From assembly GCF_902168175.1 (NCBI RefSeq), contig NZ_CABHOU010000095.1, positions 186,001 to 250,000 on the forward strand: a stretch of 64,000 nt of DNA. Direction: 5' to 3'. Source of the DNA: an uncultured Chitinophaga sp. (lineage in GTDB: Bacteria > Bacteroidota > Bacteroidia > Chitinophagales > Chitinophagaceae). The first letter of the stretch is position 1. Every line of letters begins with the position of its first letter. Below are positions 34,263 through 43,515 of this stretch, one piece after another. The position numbers and the translations under genes are program-made. A model generated the notes under the pieces. The model did not search any database, was not told the origin of the DNA, and was given only the letters and a program-made list of their open reading frames with translations.

Positions 34263-35411
34263 TTGAGCACCGCAAACAAATATATAGAAGCGATAAATAG
34301 GAATTTTGTTTATGTATTGTTCTTTTTACCGTACTCAGGAACAGGTGTACCTGCATATATAATATGTTTATTGTATATGTTTGTCAGGATACCTACTCTT
34401 AGGTTTAAGCTGGCCGACGTGTTTTTTCTGGGAGCGATCGCTGTCTGGCTCGTACTCAAAGCGCAGCAGAGTCAGATGAGCGCTACATTAATATTGCTTC
34501 GATATTATTTTGGATTCTATATCTTCTACCTGTTTTTCAATAATTACCGCTATCGCATCGACTTGGAGAAGTTGTTGTTTGCCATTTGCATTGCCGTTAT
34601 TATAGAGGCGGTGCTGGTTAACACAATTGTGAGCCCGATGTACCTGCCCAACTACCCCAAGAGCAGTGTTGGCGGAGTGATGAACTTCGAAACCCGATTT
34701 CTTGGCTTTTACCAGCGGCCGTACAGTATTGGCAATAACGCCAGTATTACAAGTACTTTAATCATGGTGCTGGTATTTACGATTGATGCGTTGAAAAGAA
34801 GCAGCGGGGAAAAACTGACTGCCCGGCAAATGATACTCGCCACTGTGGCTGTAATCATGCTCGCATCGGGCGTAGGACTAATGATCTACTTCCTTTTTTG
34901 GGTATTTAAGATAAGACCATTTAAAGATGTTCGCCGCGCCACTTTTTCAATATTAACCATCCTGCTAATTTATTTATTGATATTTGGCGCGGATATCGGT
35001 GCACAAACCGGCTTTGAGAAGATATCCGCCATATATATCAATTTCCTGATCGATTTTAAAACGATGCAGGTGGAGGATGTGTATACACAGCTAAAGGATG
35101 TTAACGGTATGTTTATCGGCATGGAATTCTTTTCGCCGAACGAACTGGTAGTTTGGGGCGACTTCGCTTGGAATGACCTGTTTTATTGTACCGGTTACCT
35201 CGGACTTTTTATTACCATCGGCTTGCTAATGATCAAAATAAACCGGTTAAATAAAGTGCCGTTGCTCATATTTATGCTTGCCACTTTTCACTATAGTGCC
35301 ATGTATGCCTTACCAGGACAAATGTTGTTGGGGTATTTTTTCTCCACGAAATTCAAACTGCTGGCAACCGACTACGAGCGTAAGGCACGCCTTAAACCGG
35401 AATTAGCATAA
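34263..35411 (+). CDS. Wzy-like polysaccharide polymerase (integral membrane protein)
   Basis: The 382-residue protein has about 9-11 membrane helices and a large polar loop at about residues 255-305, between the later helices. This is the topology of O-antigen or capsule polymerases. Sequence similarity inside that group is always low, so the call rests on topology and on its place in a Wzx/Wzz locus that otherwise lacks a polymerase. The start is a TTG at 34263. In frame upstream there is a stop at 34245-34247 and no ATG, and the next in-frame ATG would remove the first membrane helix. Confidence 0.65.
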   Translation: MSTANKYIEAINRNFVYVLFFLPYSGTGVPAYIICLLYMFVRIPTLRFKLADVFFLGAIAVWLVLKAQQSQMSATLILLRYYFGFYIFYLFFNNYRYRIDLEKLLFAICIAVIIEAVLVNTIVSPMYLPNYPKSSVGGVMNFETRFLGFYQRPYSIGNNASITSTLIMVLVFTIDALKRSSGEKLTARQMILATVAVIMLASGVGLMIYFLFWVFKIRPFKDVRRATFSILTILLIYLLIFGADIGAQTGFEKISAIYINFLIDFKTMQVEDVYTQLKDVNGMFIGMEFFSPNELVVWGDFAWNDLFYCTGYLGLFITIGLLMIKINRLNKVPLLIFMLATFHYSAMYALPGQMLLGYFFSTKFKLLATDYERKARLKPELA

Positions 35412-35432
35412 ACTCCTAAATTTTTAAACAGA

Positions 35433-36650
35433 ATGACATCTTTACTGAATCTGGACCGCTTTATCTCGAAACATGTTACCCGCAGGGGTGAAAGTTTATT
35501 AAAGGCTGATATCGTGGCCAATCATCAGCGACTGACTGCTAATATTGAGGGTAAGTCGGCATTGGTGATAGGCGGCGCGGGTACCATTGGTTCCAACTTC
35601 ATAAAAGAATTATTATACTTCAAACCCGCCAAAGTAGTGGTGGTAGATATTAATGAGAACGGTCTTACTGAGCTGGTGCGCGATTGCCGTAGCAGCAGTG
35701 TATTTACTATGCCGAATGTGTTCATTACCTACCCTGTCAATATGGGCGACCCTATTTTTAACCGGATTGTTGAGCGCGAAGGTCCGTTCGATATTGTCGC
35801 AAATTTTGCGGCCCACAAACATGTAAGGAGTGAAAAGGATGTACTTTCCATTCAAGCCATGATCGAGAACAACGTTTTTCGCGCCGTGTCTTTGCTGGAC
35901 CTGCTGGCCAAACAACAGCCCTCGCATTTCTTTTGCGTGTCTACAGATAAGGCGGCGAATCCTGTAAACATTATGGGTGCATCTAAAAAGCTAATGGAAG
36001 ATGTTATTCTCGCCTATTCTGAAAAAATGAAGATAACTACTGCCAGGTTTGCTAATGTGGCCTTTTCAAATGGTAGCCTACTTGCTGGTTTTATAGAACG
36101 TATTATGAAACGGCAGCCATTGAGTACACCCAGCGATGTAAAACGTTTCTTTGTTTCGCCAGAGGAATCGGGGCAAATTTGCCTGTTGGCCTGCATATTA
36201 GGTCAATCAGGCGATATCCTTTTTCCGCGCCTCCACCCCGAAACGGATTTGGTCAACTTTGCGGATATTGCTACTGACTTCATCAGCTATCTCGGCATGG
36301 AACCCGCTATATGTCATACTGAAAATGAGGCAAGAAAGATGGCCGATGCCCTAACGTCTGAGAGCCTTACCTACCCACTTTATCTTTCGCCAAGCAGTAC
36401 TTCTGGCGAGAAACTGTATGAAGAATTTTATACTGATGACGAGGAGCTGGACTGGGACTCGTTCAAGATGCTGGGCGTTATAAAGAACGCTAAAAGGCGG
36501 TCGCTAACAGAACTGAGTGATGTGATTTCGGCTATTAAAGCCTTTTTTGAAAAGGATGTAGAGAAGAAAGAAGTAGTGGCTTTATTGTCCGAAATTTTGC
36601 CCAGCTTTCATCATATAGAAAAAGAAAAGAACCTTGACCAGCACATGTAA
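35433..36650 (+). CDS. PglF/WbpM-like NDP-sugar 4,6-dehydratase, soluble form
   Basis: The 405-residue SDR of the polysaccharide-synthesis (CapD) family has an NAD site ALVIGGAGTIGSNFIKELL near residue 48, NFAAHKHVRSE, and VSTDKAANPVNIMGASKK. Met181 stands where most SDRs have the catalytic Tyr, with Lys185 retained. The same Met is found in WbpM/PglF dehydratases, which make UDP-4-keto-6-deoxy-GlcNAc. It has no N-terminal membrane domain. It is the only dehydratase candidate for the LegB step in this locus, though that step is done by a different SDR branch in Campylobacter. A role in another 6-deoxy amino sugar is equally possible. Confidence 0.75.
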   Translation: MTSLLNLDRFISKHVTRRGESLLKADIVANHQRLTANIEGKSALVIGGAGTIGSNFIKELLYFKPAKVVVVDINENGLTELVRDCRSSSVFTMPNVFITYPVNMGDPIFNRIVEREGPFDIVANFAAHKHVRSEKDVLSIQAMIENNVFRAVSLLDLLAKQQPSHFFCVSTDKAANPVNIMGASKKLMEDVILAYSEKMKITTARFANVAFSNGSLLAGFIERIMKRQPLSTPSDVKRFFVSPEESGQICLLACILGQSGDILFPRLHPETDLVNFADIATDFISYLGMEPAICHTENEARKMADALTSESLTYPLYLSPSSTSGEKLYEEFYTDDEELDWDSFKMLGVIKNAKRRSLTELSDVISAIKAFFEKDVEKKEVVALLSEILPSFHHIEKEKNLDQHM

Positions 36651-36671
36651 TCGGCTAAGAAAAGCGTAGAT

Positions 36672-37541
36672 ATGAATAAGGATCCATTAGTGACAATTGT
36701 CCTGCCCTTTTATAACAACAAGTCAACTTTGCTGCTTGCGGTAAAGTCTGTTATTTGTCAAACATATCCCAATTGGGAATTAATATTACTGGATGATGGC
36801 TCGGTGGACGGTTCACTGGAAATAGCGAAATCGCTGGAGTCGGCCAATATACAAGTACGGAGTGACGGCCTGAATAAAGGCCTGATCGCACGCCTTAATC
36901 AGATGGCGTCTTTAGGGTCCGGAGAGTTTCTGGCTAGGATGGACGCCGATGATCTGATGCAGCCCACGAGGATTGAAGAACAGATGAAGATGTTTAAGGC
37001 GCAGCCTGAGTTGGATTTGGTGGATACTGGCACCTATTCAATAGATGAAATGGGAAATCCCGTGGGTATAAGAGGGCTGGGGCCAATTAACTACGAGCCT
37101 AAGGCAGTGCTGAAAAGTGCGATGTTGCTGCACGCAAGCGTGATCGGAAAACGTAGCTGGTTCAATCGTAACCCTTATGATCCGGATTATGTGCGGGCAG
37201 AGGATTACGAATTGTGGTGCAGAACATTCCGCCACTCTAAATTTGGCCGGGTCCCCAAGCCACTATACATTGTACGCGAAGGGAGAGTCAATATTAAGAA
37301 TTATGAAAGGAGTTCGGAGACTATCAGGAAAATTATGAGAAAATACGGTGTTGGTGTTTTTTCTCCCCTCGAACTTCAGATCGAATTGCTGAAGTCGCAC
37401 CTGAAGGTATTATTATATAGGATTTTTGGAGCCTTCAATCAACACGGCTATTTGTCAAAGAAACGGAACAATCCCTTAAGCAATACTGAAAGGGAAGAAC
37501 TTGGTGGGTTGATGCGCACCATTGAAGCCGCTAATATTTAG
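36672..37541 (+). CDS. family 2 glycosyltransferase
   Basis: The 289-residue GT2 enzyme has VTIVLPFYNNKSTLLLAVKS, LLDDGSVDGS and the ARMDADDLMQP DxD region. An RAEDYELWCRTF stretch holds the catalytic-base acid. It lies 21 bases after the dehydratase gene and 8 bases before the GT4 gene, so the three are probably translated from one message. Confidence 0.87.
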   Translation: MNKDPLVTIVLPFYNNKSTLLLAVKSVICQTYPNWELILLDDGSVDGSLEIAKSLESANIQVRSDGLNKGLIARLNQMASLGSGEFLARMDADDLMQPTRIEEQMKMFKAQPELDLVDTGTYSIDEMGNPVGIRGLGPINYEPKAVLKSAMLLHASVIGKRSWFNRNPYDPDYVRAEDYELWCRTFRHSKFGRVPKPLYIVREGRVNIKNYERSSETIRKIMRKYGVGVFSPLELQIELLKSHLKVLLYRIFGAFNQHGYLSKKRNNPLSNTEREELGGLMRTIEAANI

Positions 37542-37549
37542 TAAAGGAA

Positions 37550-38683
37550 ATGGAGAAAATAATTTTAGTATCAAATACTTCCTGGTATTTGTTCAATTTC
37601 AGATTATCGATCATTAAGCTGTTACAGCGTGCCGGTTATGAAGTTGTGTGCATCGCCAATGAAGACGAATACAGCGAACGCCTGGTAAAAGAAGGCGCTA
37701 CCTTTATTGCATGCAAGTTGGCGAACAAAGGTAAAAATCCGTTTAAAGACTGGGCTTTTTATGTGTTTTTAAAACAACAATACCAGCAGATAAAGCCGGT
37801 GTTTATTTTTCATTATACCGTAAAGCCCAATATTTACGGAAGCCTTGCCGCCAAAGCTGCCAAAGTTCCTTCGATAGCGATTGTATCCGGGGCCGGTTAC
37901 GCTTTCCTGAAAGAAGGGTTGTTGAATAAATTGGTAAAGGCCCTTTATACAAGGGCTGCAAAATGTTCGCGCGAGTTGTGGTTTGTGAATGAAGAAGACC
38001 AGGCACTGTTTGTTGGAAACAACATTGTTGACGAATATCAAACCAAGGTGCTACCCGGTGAAGGTATAGATACGGCAAGATTTTTACGGGATGCACCTTA
38101 CAACGTTGATAAAAGTTGTTTTACCTTTTTGCTTTCGGCAAGGATGTTGTGGGATAAGGGCGTCGGAGTATACGTGGAAGCTGCCCGGAAAGTGAAACAG
38201 CTGTACCCGCAATCGCGTTTTCAACTATTAGGATTTATCGACTCCGCTAATCCATCTGCCATCTCCTCCATGCAAATGGAAGCATGGCAAAGCGAGGGTG
38301 TGATTGAGTACCTAGGGGTCACGGATAACGTAAAGCAATATCTAATGAAGGCGACCTGCTTCGTCCTGCCGTCGTATTACCGAGAAGGCGTTCCACGAGC
38401 GTTGTTGGAGGCTGCAAGTCTTGAAATTCCCATCATTACAACAGATAATGTCGGATGCAAAGAAGTGGTGGATCACCAGGTAAATGGCCTGATCTGTAAA
38501 TTGAAAAGTGTGGATGATCTCGCCGATAAGATGATCCGGATGCTGGATGCCGACGCTTCGGTACTAACAGAAATGGGCCGGCAAGGCCGGATCAAAGTGG
38601 AACAGGAATTTCATGAACGTCTGGTACTCGCGTATTACGAAAGTGCCATCGCTCAGTATCTTATGGGGAACGAAAAGAACTAA
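37550..38683 (+). CDS. family 4 glycosyltransferase
   Basis: The 377-residue GT-B enzyme has an N-terminal acceptor domain opening IILVSNTSWYLFNFRLSII. Its C-terminal nucleotide-sugar domain includes LLSARMLWDKGVGVYVEAA, the YREGVPRALLEAASLEIPII signature with the E-x7-E pattern, and GCKEVVDHQVNGLIC. It is a retaining transferase of the WcaL/CapM type. GT4 enzymes of this length often transfer an N-acetylhexosamine or 6-deoxy sugar to the lipid-linked repeat unit. Confidence 0.87.
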   Translation: MEKIILVSNTSWYLFNFRLSIIKLLQRAGYEVVCIANEDEYSERLVKEGATFIACKLANKGKNPFKDWAFYVFLKQQYQQIKPVFIFHYTVKPNIYGSLAAKAAKVPSIAIVSGAGYAFLKEGLLNKLVKALYTRAAKCSRELWFVNEEDQALFVGNNIVDEYQTKVLPGEGIDTARFLRDAPYNVDKSCFTFLLSARMLWDKGVGVYVEAARKVKQLYPQSRFQLLGFIDSANPSAISSMQMEAWQSEGVIEYLGVTDNVKQYLMKATCFVLPSYYREGVPRALLEAASLEIPIITTDNVGCKEVVDHQVNGLICKLKSVDDLADKMIRMLDADASVLTEMGRQGRIKVEQEFHERLVLAYYESAIAQYLMGNEKN

Positions 38684-38713
38684 AATGCCTGCATGGAATA
38701 TTAAAATCTTATC

Positions 38714-40315
38714 ATGATAAAAACATTGCCCATGAAGTATTGGCAGGGAACAATCATCCTGTTGCTGACGATGAACAACGTATTTGCCCAGGAAAATTCG
38801 CCGGTGATTATGCCTTATAATTATACCAATATGCGGGAGCTATATCTCGATAAGGAAAACAGGCATACCGCGCTTAAAGGCATCTTATATGAAGATACAA
38901 CTGTATTCGACCGTGCCGGGAAAAGCTGGCTTTATCGAAAACTCTTCCACGAACATCTGGTCGAGGTGCGCCAACCCGACTTCAACGTTTTCATGGACCT
39001 CCACGCCGACCTTAACGTTGGCCGCACTAACGCAGGCGGCGGTAAAAACACCTGGCTCAACACCCGCGGCGCATCCATTCAGGGAAACATCGGTAAACAA
39101 CTTTACTTCGAAACTTACTTCTTCGAAAACCAGGGCGCATTCCCTGCCTATCTCGATACATTCATAAGAAAATACCGCGTTGTTCCGGGCCAGGGAGAAA
39201 TACGCAACTTCTCCGGAGGCAAAGCTTTTGACTATGCATATGTAAACGCCAAACTTTCTTACACCCCCAGCAAGTTTTTAAATTTAACCGCGGGGTATGG
39301 AAGCAATTCCATCGGCGATGGATATCGCTCATTAATTCTGTCGGATGTTCCGTTCAGCTACCCCTATTTAAAAGCAACAATTAACCTGGGCAATGTGCAG
39401 TATACATCTATGTGGGCACAGTTCCAGGATATGAAAAGCCTCTCTTTCCGTGAAGCGGAAACGGATGCCGGCTACTACAAAAAATGGGGCGTGTTCCACT
39501 TCCTCGACTGGAATATCAACAAGAAAATCACGGTCGGCCTCTTCGACGCGGTCATGTGGAGCGACTATGATACCACCTCTAAACGCAAACGCGGCTTCGA
39601 CTGGACGTACATGAACCCGATCATCTTCCTGAGACCCGCCGAATTCTCCGTAGGCTCGTCTGACAACGCCATGATAGGCCTCAACGTAAAATATAAAGTC
39701 CTGCCCAAACTCACCACCTACGGCCAGTTCATGCTCGACGAGTTCAAACTGAGTGAGTTCTTTGGCGGCGAAGGCTGGTGGGCTAACAAATGGGCCATGC
39801 AGCTCGGCTTCCGCTCATTTGATCTTTTCAAAGTAAAACAACTCGACCTGCAGGGAGAATACAATGTAGTAAGACCTTACACTTACTCGTTCCGTAACTC
39901 CTTCGCTAACTACGCTCACTATAACCAATCCCTCGCCCACCCACTAGGCGCCAACTTCCAGGAAGTACTGGGCATAGCGTCGTATACCTACAAACGCTGG
40001 TACCTGAGGGGCCAGTTAACGTACGCTAACTACGGGCTCGATCCGGATGAGGCGACTAACTACGGGAAAGACATCGTGTTAAAAGACTACACCACCAGGG
40101 CACAGGAGTATGGTAACAAAATCGGGCAGGGTATTAAAACAGATCTCATTTACCTAACCGGCTCCCTCGCCTACGTCCTCAACCCAAAATATAACCTCCG
40201 CCTCGAGGCTTCGGTTACCGGCCGCAGGCAAAAGAACGAATTAGGCACCACCGGCGAAACCATGTTCCAGTTCGGCCTCCGCACCACCTTCCGCCAGTTT
40301 TACTACGATTTCTAA
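38714..40315 (+). CDS. Wzi-like outer-membrane beta-barrel protein
   Basis: The 533-residue exported protein has a signal peptide (TMNNVFAQ at its end, about residues 15-26), an N-terminal segment resembling the start of capsule-assembly Wzi proteins, and alternating aromatic beta strands to a C-terminal Phe (FYYDF). A terminal Phe is usual for outer-membrane barrels. Wzi anchors capsule at the cell surface, which suits the last gene of the locus. A gliding-related barrel such as RemB is the alternative. MIKTLPMKYW allows a second start at 38732. Codon choice changes within the gene, with C-ending codons dominating from about 38940 and again from about 39400. Confidence 0.65.
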   Translation: MIKTLPMKYWQGTIILLLTMNNVFAQENSPVIMPYNYTNMRELYLDKENRHTALKGILYEDTTVFDRAGKSWLYRKLFHEHLVEVRQPDFNVFMDLHADLNVGRTNAGGGKNTWLNTRGASIQGNIGKQLYFETYFFENQGAFPAYLDTFIRKYRVVPGQGEIRNFSGGKAFDYAYVNAKLSYTPSKFLNLTAGYGSNSIGDGYRSLILSDVPFSYPYLKATINLGNVQYTSMWAQFQDMKSLSFREAETDAGYYKKWGVFHFLDWNINKKITVGLFDAVMWSDYDTTSKRKRGFDWTYMNPIIFLRPAEFSVGSSDNAMIGLNVKYKVLPKLTTYGQFMLDEFKLSEFFGGEGWWANKWAMQLGFRSFDLFKVKQLDLQGEYNVVRPYTYSFRNSFANYAHYNQSLAHPLGANFQEVLGIASYTYKRWYLRGQLTYANYGLDPDEATNYGKDIVLKDYTTRAQEYGNKIGQGIKTDLIYLTGSLAYVLNPKYNLRLEASVTGRRQKNELGTTGETMFQFGLRTTFRQFYYDF

Positions 40316-40338
40316 TGTTGGCAAGCATATAATAAAGG

Positions 40339-40366
40339 AAAAAGCCTCGCTCCGGCGGGGCTTTTT
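40339..40366. terminator. bidirectional terminator after the polysaccharide locus
   Basis: AAAAAGCCTCGC and GCGGGGCTTTTT form a 12-bp stem with one G-U around TCCG. A and T tracts on both sides mark the end of the locus. Confidence 0.85.
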
Positions 40367-40545
40367 CACGCCCCCCTCCCACAAACGTGTCATTCTGACA
40401 CACCCAACTCATCCATCAAAAGGCCATCCACAACAATAAACTGCGTTATTATAGCAAAAAAATTATCCCCCTAAAGTGGTTGTTGCAACACCAAAAACTT
40501 TCTTACCTTACATATGTCGAGTCAATCAATTTAAATCTAGAGCAA

Positions 40546-40641
40546 ATGCACAACTTTCTGAGTCATCTATTAGCCATGACTACAGTTACCGCATTCTTCG
40601 CCGCGTTCCGGTGGCTTACAATGGGTAAAAAGCACGGCTAA
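40546..40641 (+). CDS. small ORF, 31 aa, hydrophobic peptide
   Basis: ATG at 40546 opens a 31-residue frame (MHNFLSHLLAMTT... ending TMGKKHG) with one hydrophobic stretch of about 20 residues and a basic C-terminal tail, as in small membrane peptides. Upstream, GTTG near 40480 and TACCTTAC near 40505-40512 resemble a weak Bacteroidota promoter. There is no known family. Confidence 0.3.
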   Translation: MHNFLSHLLAMTTVTAFFAAFRWLTMGKKHG

Positions 40642-41264
40642 CTTAACGAAACAGTGAAACTTTAATCACCTAACCAACGAAACTGTAAGCAATCTGCACG
40701 GCACCAACCGGCACCCACGTTTAAATGGCTCCCCCGTCCGCTTGCCAGCGCGGGCCACCATCTAATGTGTTCAAATTTGTTTCGATCTACGTGTAGCTAT
40801 ACGGCATCCCGCAAGCTTGCCAGCTGAGGTCCCATATAATGCACTGGATCAAAAACCAAAAGCCCCGGCATGTGCCGGGGCTTTCTATCTGGATTAAGGG
40901 GAGACAAACAAAAGAAACCGCATGGATTAAGGCCGGGCATTCGTCCCGCAAATGGGAACTACTGTGCATCCTCCTTACCCTGTCGCGGCTTGTCAATATC
41001 ACATGGGAGTATACACGAGATCTTATTGCATTTGTCGATCCTGTATAAATTTCCAGTCTGTTATATAATTATGATTATTTGAAATGTTTGGATGATGGCA
41101 ATAGTGTCTACACTGTCAATGTCGCTGTGCCGGTGCTGTCAGATCAATAGGATTCATCATTTTCTATAATGAATATACGAAATAATATTTGGAAACCATA
41201 TAAGAAAATTGCCGTTTTTCCGTTTGCCCTACCCTAAATTGCCGGATATCCTTAACTTCGCCGC
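40642..41264. other. gene-poor region before the ABC-F gene
   Basis: Apart from the terminator at 40859-40884 I see no gene here. Short frames on both strands lack family signals and overlap the palindromic terminator. A TAACTTCG box (41251-41258) just before the ABC-F ATG may be its -7 element. Confidence 0.4.
40859..40884. terminator. palindromic terminator
   Basis: AAAGCCCCGG and CCGGGGCTTT flank a CATGTG loop in a 10-bp perfect stem. It probably ends the small transcript carrying the 31-codon ORF. Confidence 0.75.
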
Positions 41265-43163
41265 ATGCATTATGTTACTGTAGAAGGTTTGACTAAATCT
41301 TACGGAGAAGCGCCTTTATTCGAGAATATTTCATTTCATATTGAAGAGGGAGATAAAATTGCGCTCGTTGCCCTTAACGGTAGCGGCAAATCTACCCTGC
41401 TTCGCATACTCAGCGGTACGGAAGTTCCTGACTCTGGCAAAGTGTGGATCCACAAAGGTGTAACAGTGGTAATGCTGGAGCAAACGCACGACTTCGATAT
41501 GAACAAAACGGTAATTGAGAATATCTTCAATTATAATCACCCCATTATCAACGCTATCCGTGAATACGAGTTGCTGACAGATGAGGATGCTGAGCCGGAT
41601 ATGGACAAACTGACCGACGCCATCGCAAAAATGGATGATCTCAACGCCTGGCACTTCGATGCTAAAGTGAAACAGATCCTCGGTAAGCTTAATATTCATC
41701 ACCTCGACCAAAAAATCGGAACGCTTTCGGGCGGTCAGCAGAAACGTGTGGCCCTGGCCAAAGTGCTGATCGACATCGGTTTCGAACATAAGCATACGCT
41801 GCTGATCATGGACGAACCGACCAACCACCTTGATGTATCGATGATCGAGTGGCTGGAAAATTACATGGACCAGGAAAAGGTGACCCTGCTGCTCGTAACG
41901 CACGACCGCTACTTCCTGGACAGTGTTTGTAACGAAATTATGGAGCTGGATAACCAGCAACTCTATATCTACAAAGGCAATTACGAAAACTACCTGGAGA
42001 AAAAGGCCGCCCGTGAGGAATCGGACAAGGCCAGCACCGAGAAGGCACGGAACACGTACCGTAAGGAACTGGAGTGGATGCGTAAGCAGCCGAAGGCCCG
42101 TACCACCAAGTCGAAGTCCCGCCAGGACGCCTTTTACGAAGTGGAGAAAAGGGCATCGGCACGCCTGGAACAGCAACAGCTTGAACTGAACGTGAAGATG
42201 ACGCGCCTCGGTGGCAAGATCATCGAAATGAAGAAGGTGTATAAGTCTTACGGCGAAAAAGTGATACTCAAAGGCTTTGACTATACCTTTAAAAAGGGCG
42301 AACGCGTTGGTGTGGTAGGTAAAAACGGGGTCGGCAAATCGACTTTCGTGAATATGCTGCTGGGCAGCGAGCAGGCCGATTCGGGCAAGATCAACGTGGG
42401 CGAAACCATCGTTTTTGGCAACTACTCGCAGGAGGGGCTGCAGGTTAAGGAAGATATGCGTATCATCGAGTTCGTGAAAAACATCGCCGAACACTTTCCG
42501 CTGGCCGATGGCACAAAGGTGAGCGCAGCGCAGTTCCTGCAACTGTTCCTGTTCCCGCCTGAAAAACAATACACCTTTATCTCGAAGTTGAGCGGTGGCG
42601 AGCGCCGTCGTTTGCACCTGCTGTCGATCTTGTTCCGCAACCCGAACTTCCTGGTACTTGATGAGCCCACGAACGATCTCGATCTCCCTACGCTGAGCAT
42701 ATTGGAGGATTTTCTGCTCAACTACCAGGGTTGTATCCTGATCGTAAGCCACGACCGTTACTTTATGGATAAACTGGTGGACCACCTGTTTGTATTTGAA
42801 GGTGACGGCGAAATCCGCGACTTCCCGGGTAATTACAGCCTTTACCGTGAGTGGGAAAAGGACCAGGAAAAGATAAAGTCTGAACCTAAAAGAGTAGAGC
42901 AGGCACCTGAAAAGCCTGTTGAAGTAATTGTTCCGGAAGTGAAGGGCCGCAAAATGTCTTTCAAAGAGAAACGTGAAATGGAACTACTGGAAAAGGATAT
43001 GGCCAATCTCGAGGTGGAGAAGAAAAAGCTGGAAGATCAGATGGCCGCCGGTAACATGGGCTACGACGAATTGCAGGCTGCTGCCGGCCGCATAGGCACC
43101 ATCATACAACAGCTCGACGAGAAAGGCCTTCGTTGGCTGGACCTCAGCGAAATGGAATCATAA
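41265..43163 (+). CDS. ABC-F family ATPase (Uup/EttA-like)
   Basis: The 632-residue soluble protein has two ABC ATPase domains. Walker A motifs are ALNGSGKST (residues 36-45) and GKNGVGKST (about 352-360), ABC signatures LSGGQQKRVALAKVL and LSGGERRRLHLL, and Walker B LLIMDEPTNHLD and FLVLDEPTNDLD. The linker between domains (about 240-320) is charged and helical. A C-terminal coiled coil (about 560-625) is characteristic of Uup. It has no membrane domain, so it acts on the ribosome or on nucleic acid. It is monocistronic. Confidence 0.92.
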   Translation: MHYVTVEGLTKSYGEAPLFENISFHIEEGDKIALVALNGSGKSTLLRILSGTEVPDSGKVWIHKGVTVVMLEQTHDFDMNKTVIENIFNYNHPIINAIREYELLTDEDAEPDMDKLTDAIAKMDDLNAWHFDAKVKQILGKLNIHHLDQKIGTLSGGQQKRVALAKVLIDIGFEHKHTLLIMDEPTNHLDVSMIEWLENYMDQEKVTLLLVTHDRYFLDSVCNEIMELDNQQLYIYKGNYENYLEKKAAREESDKASTEKARNTYRKELEWMRKQPKARTTKSKSRQDAFYEVEKRASARLEQQQLELNVKMTRLGGKIIEMKKVYKSYGEKVILKGFDYTFKKGERVGVVGKNGVGKSTFVNMLLGSEQADSGKINVGETIVFGNYSQEGLQVKEDMRIIEFVKNIAEHFPLADGTKVSAAQFLQLFLFPPEKQYTFISKLSGGERRRLHLLSILFRNPNFLVLDEPTNDLDLPTLSILEDFLLNYQGCILIVSHDRYFMDKLVDHLFVFEGDGEIRDFPGNYSLYREWEKDQEKIKSEPKRVEQAPEKPVEVIVPEVKGRKMSFKEKREMELLEKDMANLEVEKKKLEDQMAAGNMGYDELQAAAGRIGTIIQQLDEKGLRWLDLSEMES

Positions 43164-43515
43164 ATCATAAGCTATTGAGGGCGGCGGTGTATACGTCGCC
43201 CTTTATATTTAAATAATCAGGTAACGGGCGATGGAACACCTATCAGCCGCCGTTGTGTCACTCCCTTCAGCGGCAGTAACAACATTGGGCAACGTTCCGT
43301 TCTTCCATCGCTTGTGGTATTTACACCGCAACGGAAATCTAAAGGAACAACTACATCTGCGGTGTTTGCCTGTCGCAAACGCACCCGCGAGCGTAAAACA
43401 TGTCTTACGATCTGCTCCCCTTACTTTTACATAGCCTAACCCTCCCCACTCAACCGAAATATCTTCCTTTTCTCCGCTTTTTTTCTAGCTTTAGCCACCT
43501 AACCAAAATCCGTTT
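43164..43515. other. intergenic region after the ABC-F gene
   Basis: The 352 bases contain the terminator at 43178-43204. A 67-codon frame at 43231-43434 has a composition unlike the neighbouring genes and no start signal, so I regard it as non-coding. A TAGCTTTA box lies about 25 bases before the next ATG. Confidence 0.4.
43178..43204 (+). terminator. terminator of the ABC-F gene
   Basis: AGGGCGGCG and CGTCGCCCT form a 9-bp stem with one G-U, followed by TTATATTT, just after the ABC-F stop. Confidence 0.65.

Noticed and set aside
40839-41082. overlapping 69- and 70-codon frames
   Set aside because: Both run through the palindromic terminator at 40859-40884 and lack any family signal.
41331-42785. 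484-codon minus-strand open frame
   Set aside because: It is antisense to the unmistakable ABC-F gene across both ATPase domains and has no family features of its own.
43231-43434. 67-codon plus-strand frame
   Set aside because: No start signal, no similarity, and amino-acid composition unlike neighbouring genes.
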